From Cordilura impudica (Eukaryota > Arthropoda > Insecta > Diptera > Scathophagidae), in contig OY821518.1 in NCBI GenBank assembly GCA_963682025.1, positions 305,201,429 through 305,265,428 of the forward strand: a stretch of DNA of 64,000 nucleotides, written 5' to 3'. Shown one piece after another: positions 47,785 through 58,479 of this stretch. A program made the position numbers and the translations under genes. The notes below the pieces were generated by a model. That model saw only the letters and a list, made by a program, of their open reading frames with translations. It made no database searches and was not told the DNA's origin. Numbering within the stretch: the first letter of the stretch is position 1; each line of letters starts with the position of its first letter.

Positions 47785-48180
47785 GAAAATTTCATTTATT
47801 TCTCAACATAATCTTCTTTTAGCCCGCTACTCCTTTCTCAGCTATATTCAATAGCTTTATAGTAAGGACCCTCTACCTTCTTTTTCGCTTAATTTCATCA
47901 CTTAAACGCTGCAATATGATAATCAATACACATTATCACTCGCGCATTCCAAAAAACAGACACCATAACCTTGCCTGCAAATGGAACTGTCTTAGCCTGC
48001 TTTGCACACAATTCTTCCATTTAAGTCCACTGCTTTCAATGTTCCTTTGTCTAAGGTGTGGTGTGGTGGATCCCTGTCTCATCTATGATAATGAATCGAC
48101 GCTACAACTTGGTTGTATTACAATAAAACATCGCCAAATACTCTATTGAAACATTTTCGATAGTCAAAATAATGTTTTCA
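47785..48180 (-). pseudogene. Mariner transposase fragment, internally deleted
   Basis: Minus-strand translation gives IDETGIHHTTP (first catalytic Asp in the DET box) near 48090, then TVPFAGKVMVSVFWNARV near 47945-48000, and finally a C-terminal GLKEDYVEK-like end near 47820. The second and third catalytic Asp regions are missing, so it is a deletion relic of a mauritiana/irritans-type mariner, unlike the DD41D copies. Confidence 0.75.
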
Positions 48181-48723
48181 CTTTAAATCTGATATCGGCC
48201 AATATGGAAAGTATCCGTTAAGTTTGGAACTATGCACTTTAATTTGTTTTTGCAATAAAAATCTACAATTTTGTGGGAATGAAATTTAAATGACCATTTT
48301 ATTTCTAAATTAACTACAACTGAAAACACTAGTTAATATACAGGCATAATTAAAAAATAGAATAAGGAGAATGCTTTAGTGGCATTTATTGTGCTGCTCG
48401 AGTCAATTTGATAGCATTGCATTTCGAATAGATTTTATTTGTACAACAATAATATAATAGAAAATTTGCAAAGTTCAAACTTAATGTAGCAGCACATACA
48501 CAAACCGTTGCTAATCATACTGGCATATAGAAAATCATTAGCAGCAACATTAAAGTTTAGAGTCTTAGTAGTTAAAGGAAACTGCATTAACAATAAATGT
48601 TTGGTATGAGAAAAACCTAAATTTACTACTGTAGCATTCGGCAGAGTGTAGCAAATGTAAATAAATGTTTATACATATACAGGCGTATGAAAGCCAGAAA
48701 GAAGAGACTCTTTAAAACACTAA
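48181..48723. other. AT-rich non-coding DNA
   Basis: No gene or repeat recognised. Confidence 0.5.
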
Positions 48724-49093
48724 TGCCCGTTTTCTCAATAGGCGATTATCTCTTATCCCAACTAGAAACTGCCGATTAAACAAATTTGGTTTTCTCAATG
48801 TCTGGTTTGCTTCTATTTTGTTGCAAAGCTAACCGGCACTCATCTGCCAATTATTTATTTATCGTACAGATAAATTATTCTCCCAACTTTCATATCAATT
48901 TTGAGAGGCATTGCCAACTGAAAATAATTCTCCCAACTTTTATACGTAGTTTGAGAGGCATTGCCAACTGAAAATAATGTTTTTGTCGGTACATTGAGAA
49001 AACCAAAATTGTTAACCGGCAGTTTATCGGTCCAATAAATTTATGTCCTGGTTAAGTAACAGGCAGTTTGACGATACATTGAGAAAACCGGCA
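48724..49093. mobile_element. Harbinger-like MITE, 370 bp
   Basis: Ends TGCCCGTTTTCTCAAT and, reversed, TGCCGGTTTTCTCAAT, flanked on both sides by TAA (48721-48723, 49094-49096), the TWA duplication typical of PIF/Harbinger. Inside, a unit of about 52 bp with ATTCTCCCAACTTT and GAGAGGCATTGCCAACTGAA is present twice (about 48868-48978). No coding capacity. Confidence 0.75.
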
Positions 49094-49334
49094 TAAGAAA
49101 ATCAAATTTCTATAGCATTTTCAAAGTGCTTTATAATGTGGATATTGCTTTAAATATTAACTTTAAAACAAAAGTCGTTTTAAATTTTTTATTAAATAAT
49201 GAAAAATTTCAAATGTCAATGCCAAATTATGGTGTAAACGTAAAACCGATGTGAATGGCACAGCCGAATTTAACACTCTTACTTGTTTCAATTGAAAGCA
49301 ATTATTAAATACAATGACCATCATATATGTTTTC

Positions 49335-49450
49335 AACAGACAGACAGACGGACATAGCCAGATAGACTCCTCCTTTTATAAGGATCAAGAATATATAAAG
49401 CTTATTGGATCTCCGAAATTTATTTCGATGAGTTATAAATGAATTAATAA
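49335..49450 (+). repeat. Tail of a second GGAC-type element
   Basis: CAGACAGACAGACGGACATA, GATCAAGAATATATAAAGCT and TTGGATCTCCGAAA match the (GGAC)n-ACAT-...-GATCAAGAATATATA order of the 3' part of the DINE type known from Drosophila, distinct from the main family here. Fragment only. Confidence 0.5.
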
Positions 49451-49724
49451 ACTGATAATGGCGAGTTTTTAGCCAATTTCCAGAATAAACTTTTTATGGT
49501 TGTTAGATTTGTAGTCATTTTAGGACACATAGTCAATTAAAGGCTATCACGGTATTCGTGTAAATCTTCCGGCGAATCAGTTTATCAACAGCTGAACTTA
49601 GTAACGCTAAGAAGGGATTGGCAAAAAAGCAGCAAATAAAGGCGATAAATAAGCTGGATGAAGGACTGGATTTTTAAAAAGTTACAAAACTTTAATACTT
49701 CATCAGCTGCAATAAATTAAGTAT

Positions 49725-50519
49725 AACAAGTAAGAAAATTATAGTCGGTCTAGACGGACTATACGATACCCTATACCATGCGTTTAGAGACCCATCTCTC
49801 AGACCCAACTAACTGGATATAGAAAATAAGCATAAACCAAATTTGAGTGGGATTTTTATTAATTTTTTCGACTGCAGATATGAAAAAGTTCATATAGGAT
49901 GCTATATCTATATGGGGACTAGGCCCAAAAACGGACCGATCCTGACCATGTTTGGTAGAGTCTCTTGTATTTTGCAAAAATATATACAAACAAAATTTGA
50001 GAAGAATCAGTGCAATATTTTTGTTATTTGATAGATTTAAGTGAAGATCGGGAAGCAGCTCTATATGGGGCATATGACTAAGAGTTGTCCAATAGGGATC
50101 ATTTTTGGACTACAGATTAATGGATTTAATATATACATACAAACCCAATTTCACTAAGATTTGTATGATAATTTGGATCTTATGGCAATATATGTTGATT
50201 TCATAGGGGTCATTTGTATAGGGGCTAGGTCTGAACATGGACCGCTTCTCACCAATTTCAACAGCGTTCATCCCATGGCCGATAGAAGATTAAATACCAA
50301 ATTTCATCAAAATATATTCGTAGTTGCGACCTGCAGTTTGATTAAAAGCTTTACATGGATACACGGACGGACGGACGGACGGACATCGTTAAATCGAATC
50401 AGATAGTGATTCTGATACTATCGCTATAATTAAAGATGGGTCTAGGTCAAATATTTTTGGTTGTTACAAACAGCAGCACAAAGTCATTATACCCAAACCA
50501 CATAGTGGTATAGGGTATG
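49725..50519 (+). mobile_element. DINE-1/mini-me-like element, copy 12, full length
   Basis: Starts AACAAGTAAGAAAATTATAG; the palindrome has one change (AGTCGGTCTAGACGGACT). About four GGAC units lie at 50366-50382. Hairpin ACCACATAGTGGT at the 3' end. Confidence 0.92.
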
Positions 50520-51759
50520 AATAGTTATGATATACATAAATGGATCTAACGTGATTTAGATTAAATTTTATTTAATTATTTATCTATTTAATTTGTATTA
50601 CTATTATTAAAATATATTAATTTAATTATTATTACAAATAGATAAAAAAAAAATAATGTCTCAACATTTCTATAGAAAAAAACTGATCTTTTCCCTGAGG
50701 TTAACATATTGTGGGTATTACTGTACCGAAGATATGAAATTGTAGTTAGGTATGTTACATACCGTCGGAAAGGTTAATTTGTCTAGTTTCCCAGTATACA
50801 TTTTATTTTTAAGGTTTTAGAAACACACACTAATAGGAAAAAAAAATTAAAATTAGTGCATAAGCTAAATATTGAAAAACCGTTGTCTTGAGTTACAAAA
50901 CAATTTTTTTAATAGATATCCCACTGGCATCCCACTAAACGATCAAAAAGCTTTTAAAAGAAAAACCTAAGCTTTTTTTTAGCAAAAAAAATTCCTTTTC
51001 TGAAAGAAAAGTCAAAAAAATTTTTGATTTTGCAAAAAAGTCAAAAAACTTTTTAATTTTTTTTTTAAATTTTTTTTCCGAAAGATTGAAGAAATAGCTA
51101 TCTAAGCTATTTGGGACAAATTTTGCTAAGAACAATAGGTAAAAAGTTACATGGATGAGAAAAAACACCTCTTTGGTCAAAATATCTACTTCTGACGCCC
51201 TCTAACTCAGAGAGTTCTCAACCGATCTTGTTGAAAAATTGTGTCTAAACTACTATCCAATAGGACTAACCTTGTTGCATATTTCATCCAGATCAGAAGA
51301 CATCGGTTTCAAAAGTTGGATCACTTGACATGAAACGCCCTATATATAAGCATGTACTACTTGTATTCGAATATACAACTTTATACTTGATAAATGTGTT
51401 TGTGTTTACACACAGTATAGGTTCGTTATATTTATGGTTTAACAGTACCAACAAATTGTGCTTTTAATCTGTTAGTCTGTTAACTTAAGTTCAATATATT
51501 ATTATTAGCTTTCATATATGATGCATATATGAGGGTCCTCCTTGCAAAAAGAGACAAATCAAATTAAAAATTTGTACATGGAAATATGCATTATATGGTT
51601 AATAATTTAAAGCGGTTTTTACGTAATTTATTTAAGCCTTTCACCCCTGAGTAGTAAACGATTGAAGTCATTGTAAAACCATCAATATAAAAATTGTTTT
51701 AAGAAAAGTCTACTTTCTTTTTTAATTCTCTTTTGTGTGAAGGGTAATTTAATTTAAAG
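50520..51759. other. AT-rich non-coding DNA
   Basis: No gene recognised. The minus-strand frame at 50935-51180 is K/F-rich from A/T runs and not protein-like. Confidence 0.5.
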
Positions 51760-52160
51760 GTCATTCTTAGACCCAATTTTAAAATTTTAATTTAAATAAT
51801 TTTTATTGATACCATTTCAAAGAAGAAGGTTCAAATGGCATAAAAAATTACAACAATTTGTTGTTTGCATATTTATAGCCCTTATTTTTCCAGTAAGAAA
51901 GGAAAAGTGTAGTTAATTTTGAAACTAAGAGCATTGCCATGTCTGCCGCATTACAAAATACTTCATGTTACAATAATTTATTTAAGACTTCATATCTTTT
52001 ATATGCTTTATTAATAAACTAGCCCTTATATTAACTATAAACAACTGTTTCTTTTTTGTCATACAAATAACTTCATAGCTTTTCTCTATTTAACAAATAC
52101 CATCTAAATTTATATCCGTTTGTTGTCATATTTATCACGGCTGCTTTTTGCCCCCAATTA
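51760..52160 (+). repeat. Dispersed repeat family K, copy K3
   Basis: Same orientation as K1: TTGATACCATTTCAAAGAA, TTATTTTTCCAGTAAGAAA, TTTATTAATAAACTAG, CTTATATTAACTATAAACAA, ATACAAATAACTT. It keeps two of the TGTCATGTCTG-like sites (near 51936 and 52124) and is truncated near 52160. Confidence 0.75.
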
Positions 52161-52372
52161 TTACTAACAAATTTTGGAATCTGTACGTTAACTTTCGTGT
52201 TGCATAAAAGTATTGATATCGTTAAATAACGTTGATATCGCGGAAAAAATGTTTTTCGTTCTCATTTGCGTACGTTACGGTTCGCGGCATATCTATTTTG
52301 GAACAATGTTTAGAACAACTAGAACAACCTAGAACAACCGCCAAATTTTGTTTTTTCCAAAAGTGGGGGGCA

Positions 52373-52410
52373 CACAGTGGGCGATTGGGCCTCGCTAGCG
52401 GCATTTAATT
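52373..52410 (+). repeat. Left Transib terminal inverted repeat
   Basis: Heptamer CACAGTG (52373-52379), 23 bp, then the A/T-rich ATTTAATTC (52403-52411). Pairs with 55215-55252. Confidence 0.9.
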
Positions 52411-52838
52411 CAAATTTTCAAATTTGAAAAAGCGTTAATTTTTTTTCACAAATCGATAACAGATGCTTTGATTAGATTTTTGGCGGTTTTTTATAAGCTC
52501 TACGATCAGCCGATCATCAGCTTTGAGCTGTCAGACACAAAATATGTTTTAGCAAGTGCTTTACAATATTTTTTCTTTGTTGTGCGCATTGATTTCGAGC
52601 TCCTTGGAAATTTACAATTTTTACTTGTTTTATTAAAAGTGTGGCTTTTTATTAACTTCAAGGTATGTATTACATAAAAATCAGTGTTTGTGACCGGTCT
52701 ATAAATGTGTTGTTCATAAAACGTAGTGGTAATTAAGTGTATTAACAACTAGCCCGCACTAGCGTGCACCTGTCGTTCGTGGGGTAGAACTTACAAGATT
52801 CGCACGGATTCGGTCTAACTCTTTTTTTAGCTAGAAGT

Positions 52839-54932
52839 ATGAGTCATTGTGCGTCCAAAATGTGTAATATGAACTGCTATTACCTGCTAACCTTTAAATC
52901 ATGGCACTTTTTAGGAACAATGTCGGTAGCAAAACGGGTACTTTTTTTAGTATGGCATGAAGAAGCGATCCCAACCAAGAAGTTTCTCACCATGGAAAAC
53001 TTTGTATTTGGTACTGTTCTCAAAAACCTTAAATATACTCAGGAGGAGCAGTACGAGATTGGCAAAAAGCTGCGAAATTTTAATAGTAAGCTTGTAGAAA
53101 TGTGGAAAAACTGTAGAAGAAATAAGGTTTTTTTTGAAAACAAAAACCAGGAATGGCTAGATACGCCGTTAGTATTGATTGAAAGATCATCTTCCGAAAT
53201 TATTGGACGTCCACAAAAAGATATTTCGGAGTGTTGCAAAAAAACGCAAGTTAAGAAATTGTCAGGCCTCACTGAAGATGTGCCATCAGAAGCATTGTTG
53301 GTAGCTGCAAGCTGCAGCTTGTATAAAGGTGGAAAACGTAGTGCTTCACAGGTGGTGTCAATGGTAAACGCCGACGAAGAGTTTAGCGGTAAGATTTTGA
53401 AAACTATGAGTACCCCTCAGCGTCTACCGACAAAATTTTCTGATGAAAAAGCACTGGCGCTATTTGTAGATGTTGGACATACCAAGTACACATGGAATTT
53501 GTCAAAGAGAGCCGCTAAAGGGCAAAACGCCGATATATATCCATGCTACGACAAACTGCGTTGTGCGAAAAAAAAAATGCTATCCTAGTGTCATCACGGT
53601 CACTGATCATTTCGCTGAAGTACCATTACAAAGCTTAGTAGACCATACGATTGTTAGGATTATTGAAGCACACCCAGAAAGTTTTCAAAACCATATTGAA
53701 AATAATAATAACACCCAATTAACTGCTACCTACAAATGGGGTTGTGATGGCAGCAGCGGCCATTCTACTTACAGGCAAAAATTTAATGACTTCGATGGAG
53801 ACATGATAGATCAATATTTATTTTCAATTTGTATGGTACCATTGATAGTGCAGAAAGGACCGACAGTTTTATGGAAAAACAATCGGCCTTCTTCTACCCG
53901 ATATTGTCGACCCATTAAATTACTTTGCGAGAAAGAATCGGCAGACTTGTCTCGCAGAGAAATTCAAAACATTAACAGCCAAATATTAAATATTTTTCCA
54001 ACATTTGTGAGTACCTTAAGAATTGATCACCAATTTCATATGACCATGCTTGATGGCAAAACGTTCAGTGTCATATCGGAATCGGCTTCGCAAACATGCG
54101 GAATCTGTAGCGCGACTCCCAAAAATATGAACGATCTAAATTTGGTGAAAAGCTTTCCTATTAATGCAAACCTATTTGAATATGGCTTATCAAGTCTCCA
54201 CGCATGGATTAGCTTTTCGAGTGTGTTTCGCACATTGTATATAGAATACCAATACAAAAGTGGCAAGCTCGTGGTGCTGACAAAGATGTCGTTGAACAAA
54301 ATAAAAGAAGTATTCAGCAGAAGCTAAGGGAAGAAATGCATTTGTTGGTGGATATACCAATGGCTGGTACTGGCAGCACGAACAACGGAAACACTGCAAG
54401 GAGGTTTTTCCAACAACCAAATTTGGCTGCTCGTATAACAGGAGTAAGCTATGATTTAATATATCGATTTAGCGTAGTCTTACGAGCATTGGCTTGTGGA
54501 TACGACATAAATTCGGACGCATTCGGATCGTACGCATTGGAAACTGCCGAAATTTTTGTTAAAGCATACTCCTGGTTTCATATGCCATCGTCTGTTCACA
54601 GAATTTTAATTCATGGAGCAGATATAATAAACCATTTTTCCCTTCCGATTGGTATGATGTCCGAAGAAGCTCTTGAAGCCAGGAACAAGGACTATCGAAA
54701 CATACGCGAGAGCAATACAAGAAAAAATTGCAGGAAAAATACAATGGAAGATATCATAAATGCTTTATTAGTTTCGTCTGACCCTTTGATATCTTCATTG
54801 TCAAATGGGTCTTCAATTTCGTCTGCAAAAAATATTATTATGGACGATGATGTTAAGAGCTTGCTTTTACTGAAGCATCTAGATATGCCTGATTCTGATT
54901 CCGAAGATTCCGAAGATAATTTTGATTTATAA
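52839..54932 (+). pseudogene. Transib transposase (RAG1-core-like), two frameshifts
   Basis: Three adjoining open segments (52839-53588, 53470-54327, 54336-54932) form one protein of roughly 700 residues. Motifs in order: LWY-poor N-terminal part with WLDTPLVL and GRPQKDISECCKKTQ; ALALFVDVGHTKYTW; CYPSVITVTDHFAEVPLQSL; YKWGCDGSSGHSTYRQKF, whose Asp (codon 53746) aligns with the first catalytic Asp of RAG1 (CDGxG); RYCRPIKLLCEKES, like CKPLCLMLADES of RAG1; MTMLDGK and a CGIC pair; EYGLSSLHAW; NNGNTARRFF; and SEEALEARNKDYR, aligning with the SEGNESGNK segment that holds the last catalytic Glu. The first shift is at a run of ten A (53568-53577), the second near 54205-54213, and it restores the original frame. 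The acidic tail ends at 54932. Start at 52839 is a choice; 52919 is also possible. Confidence 0.88.
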
Positions 54933-55064
54933 AATTTGTTTATTGAAGTTAAAAAAAAATTTTGAAATTAAAAAAAAATTTAAAAAAAATTAAAAAAAAA
55001 GATTAAAAAGATTCCGAAGATAATTTTGATTTATAAAATTTGTTTATTGAAGTTAAAAAAAAAT
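54906..55064. repeat. Duplicated 3' end of the transposase gene
   Basis: A segment of about 55 bp beginning GATTCCGAAGATAATTTTGA and covering the stop codon and ATTTGTTTATTGAAGTT recurs 104 bp downstream (54906-54960 and 55010-55064), separated by A-rich sequence. It created a second copy of the C-terminal codons outside the reading frame. Confidence 0.85.
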
Positions 55065-55214
55065 TTTTAAATTAAAAAAAAAATTAAAAAAAATTTTAAA
55101 AATTAAAAAAATAAATTTAAACAAAATTTTGTTTTCTTAAAAAATTCTATGACTTTTTTAAGAGCTGTGAAAAAAAACCGACTGAAGATATCTTTTTTCG
55201 TTTAGAAGTTATTA

Positions 55215-55252
55215 ATTAAATGCCGCTAACGAGGCCCAATCGCCCACAGTGG
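55215..55252 (-). repeat. Right Transib terminal inverted repeat
   Basis: Read inward on the minus strand: CACTGTG, 23 bp, ATTTAATTA. It differs from the left end at heptamer position 4 and at one spacer position. Confidence 0.9.
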
Positions 55253-55643
55253 GGCAGTTTAAAATTCGTTTTTTCGATTTACCGGTACAAATTACATTTT
55301 TGAAACTCATCGTTTTGGAACAATGTAGAACAATCTTCAAAAAATTGTATTTCCAAAAATGGGGGGCTAACTTCGCACACTTTGTCATGTGTGTTGCTAT
55401 CGTATTAGCCTAAGAAGCACGCAAGAGAGTAACTGAATACTGCCAAAAATAATCAGAAAAAATATATTTGTTTATATTTTAAGCACCTTAAACCATATCT
55501 CACAATCGGTCTGAAAGGTTAAATAATTGGAGAGATAAGAAATTTTGGTACTTAACATCAATTCATAACTCTATTATATCCTGGCTAGCAGTGAAAATAA
55601 AAGTGAAACGATGCCACTGATTCATTAGAAATGTCTGAAGTAT

Positions 55644-56405
55644 TTATACCCTATACCACTATGTGGTTTGGGTATAATGACTTTGTGCTGCTGTTTGTAA
55701 CTACCAAAAATATATGACCTAGACCCATCTTTTATTATACCGATCCAATCAGAATCACTTTCTGAGTCGATTTAGCGATGTCCGTCCGTCCGTCTGTGTG
55801 TCCATGTAAACCTTGTAATCAAACTACATTTCGCAAATATGAATATATTTTGATAAAATTTGATATATAAGCTTTTATCAGCCATAGGATGAACGCTATT
55901 GAAATTGGTGAAATTCGGTCCATGTTCAGAAATCGACATAAATTGCCATAAGATCCAAGTTATCATATAGCTCTCAGTCAAATTGGGTTTGTATGCATTT
56001 CTTGTTTCCATTAATCAGTAGTCCAAGAATAATCCCTATAGGACAATTCTTGGTAATATGCCCCATATAGAGCTGCTTCCCGATCTTCACTTAAATCTAT
56101 CAAAAAACAAAAATATTGCATAGATTTTTCTCAAATTTGGTTTGTATATATTTTTTCAAAATATAAGTGACCTTACCAAATATGGTCAGGGTCGGTCCAT
56201 TTTTCGACCTAGTCCCCATATAAATATAGCACCCGATATGAACTTTTTCATATCTGCAGCCAAAAAATTAATAACAATACCACTCAAATTTAGTTTACGC
56301 TTATTTTCTATATCCAATTAATTGGACCGGAGAGATAGGGTATCTAAACCAGGGTATAGGGAATCGTATAGTCGGTCTAGACCGACTGCAATTTTCTTAC
56401 TTGTT
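55644..56405 (-). mobile_element. DINE-1/mini-me-like element, copy 13, full length
   Basis: Hairpin end at 55645, short (GGAC)n near 55781-55795, body, perfect-looking palindrome TCGGTCTAGACCGA near 56372-56385 and terminal ACAAGTAAGAAAAT. A small deletion near 55930 removes the CTAGTCCCCATACAAATG segment. Confidence 0.92.
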
Positions 56406-57894
56406 TTAAACGTGATTTAGAAGATCCAGTTGAAGTAGTTATGGTGAAGGCTGTTGTATTTGAGCTAAAATCCTCTCTCTGGTGGCGAAAAAAATTCAGA
56501 TATATTCTGCTGATGAATACACTTTACATCGCCTTTCTGAATCGATATGAAAAGTTTGGCTGCAGGGACTGATTTACTATTCTATTCCTTCATTCGAATA
56601 TATGTCTCTTCAAACGAATTTTAGTAGTGATAATCTAATATGACAGCAGTAAAAGTGATTCGTTCAATAATAAATTCGATTGTATGTTTTTACTTATAGT
56701 TATTGAAAATTAGACAATATAATCAAAATTAAACAATATAATAAGAAAATTTTTGCATTCCCACTGGTTTTTTCGATTACAATTTTAAACTCAACGAAGG
56801 GTTATTGTTTCAACATTTAATAAATTCCATCTTCTTATTGTTAACTTTCGTTTGAATAAAAATGTCGTACTTTTGTTGAAGTGAACATATATCGATTTGA
56901 TTTTGTTACACATTTCCTAGATTTGTGTTTTATTTTGCATATTTTCGTGTAAAATTTAACCTGGTTTCGTGGAAAAACAAAAAGAAAAATGGCTATCAAG
57001 TTTTAAGCTTTTAATTAATGACAGGTAGAGATGCAAGAATATAGTAGATGACTGTTTTGAGTTGTGTGAGCAGATTTTCAATTAAGAATTTAACTTTGAA
57101 TACCATAAATCATTTGCAAATGTATGTCAGCGGTGATCTCATCAGTTACTCAGGATTTGAATTCTTTTTGTGTCAATGTATGTTTGTTGGTATAACCAGT
57201 ATTTGCTTTGTGAATGTGTTTTTCTCTAGTTGAAATGACCAGGTCACATTTAAAACAAATTACTTGAACAAATTTTTCACAGCCATTCTGTATCGCGAAC
57301 ATATTTATGTGTGTGTTCGCATAAAAATAATATTTCGGTTGTTATTTTATTATATTTTGGTTGCTGATAAATGTTCATGTCACTTTTTATTTTTGATATA
57401 TTAATTTATAATATCACACAATTTTTTATATTCTATTTTTCAAACTTCAGTTTTTTTCATTATTTCACTTATTTTTTCTGTGATTTGCAGCACAATTACT
57501 ATTTAACCTTTTTAATACATTTAACAATATGTCAAAAAGATATGATTTTAATCATAAAGGAGAGAGTATTTGTTTAGTAAAGTTTCTTAAAATCGTAAAC
57601 TCCATTTGACCTTATTAACAATATTAAAATTAGCACGAATATAAAAATAAAAAATTCACTAAAACAAAAATACAGATCACAGTTCGGAATTAATAATTTA
57701 AAAAAAAAAATTTTATTGTATTTTTTAATCAATTGGATTTATATTTTTTTATGCAAACTGAGAATTTATTAAATCCAAAATAACATACGGCTTTAATTTT
57801 ATTCGATTTAGTCATCCATTTCTGGGAAATTTAATTTTTAATGTAACAGTTTTTTTTTTTTATTTTTTCAAGCAGGTTCGTAATTTGTATAACC
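56406..57894. other. AT-rich non-coding DNA
   Basis: No gene or repeat recognised; T-runs near 57850. Confidence 0.5.
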
Positions 57895-58150
57895 AAATTC
57901 CGTTACACTTTATGGTCATGGTATAATGCGTTTGTGCTTATGCTTGTAACTACCCATACTAACGGCTTAAGGACGATGTTGAATTAATAGAAAATCAGTG
58001 CATGTTTACACCCAGCCGCTATATAAATATTTTCTATAACTTTGACTTAAGATGGTTTATAATAATTAATTGTGTCCATTAGTGATCTTACCTAGCATGG
58101 TTGGACCTAAGAATCTCTCGCGATTGTAATAGTTCAGCGTATAGTGTATT
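57895..58150 (-). mobile_element. DINE-1/mini-me-like element, copy 14, very old fragment
   Basis: Recognisable only by order: CACTTTATGGTCATGGTATA, TGCGTTTGTGCTTATGCTTG, TAACTACC, GAAAATCAGTGCATGTTTAC, GTCCATTAGTGATC, GGTTGGACCTAAGAATCTC. The GGAC tract is lost. Confidence 0.5.
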
Positions 58151-58479
58151 GGCTTATATTAGGTTGGGTTAGCTTAGAAGTGGCTGCCAATATAGTTATA
58201 GGTACATATAGCCTCCGCTATATATTTTCCTTAGTCCGCACCGCAGAACCAGTTCGAGCTCCTTAGATGCCGGCATCTAAAATATCGAAATCCGAATGCT
58301 TGAGGCACGAGGGTGGTCTCGGCAGTTTGAAAAAATTACTTTGATGAAAAGTGACAACATAAGTTTTAAGTTGTTTAGAATTGTTTTTGGGCCATCAAAA
58401 GTAAACGGTCTCATGAATTTGTAAATGGACACCGTTATGTAATTCAGTACTTTTATTTGAAAAGTCTCAGTTGAACCAA
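58151..58479. other. Unclassified, slightly GC-richer region
   Basis: Begins AGGTTGGGTTAGCTTAGAAG, resembling the GGTTAGGTTA-type tails of insect LINE or BEL remnants, then GCCTCCGCTATATATT and GCCGGCATCTAAAATATCG. No reading frame with recognisable motifs. Confidence 0.35.

Larger units (their letters stand above)
52373..55252 (+). mobile_element. Transib / RAG1-like DNA transposon, complete with TSD
   Basis: A 2880-bp element. The left end is CACAGTGGGCGATTGGGCCT, the right end the reverse complement of CACTGTGGGCGATTGGGCCT; the repeats match over 38 bp with two differences. GGGCA occurs directly outside both ends (52368-52372 and 55253-55257), a GC-rich 5-bp duplication as expected for Transib. 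Between them is a single transposase gene with RAG1-core-like motifs. CAC(A/T)GTG termini, 5-bp duplication and the protein together make the assignment firm. Confidence 0.9.

Noticed and set aside
54036..54420. Minus-strand frames of 76-87 codons within the Transib gene
   Set aside because: Antisense of a clear transposase segment; no motifs of their own.
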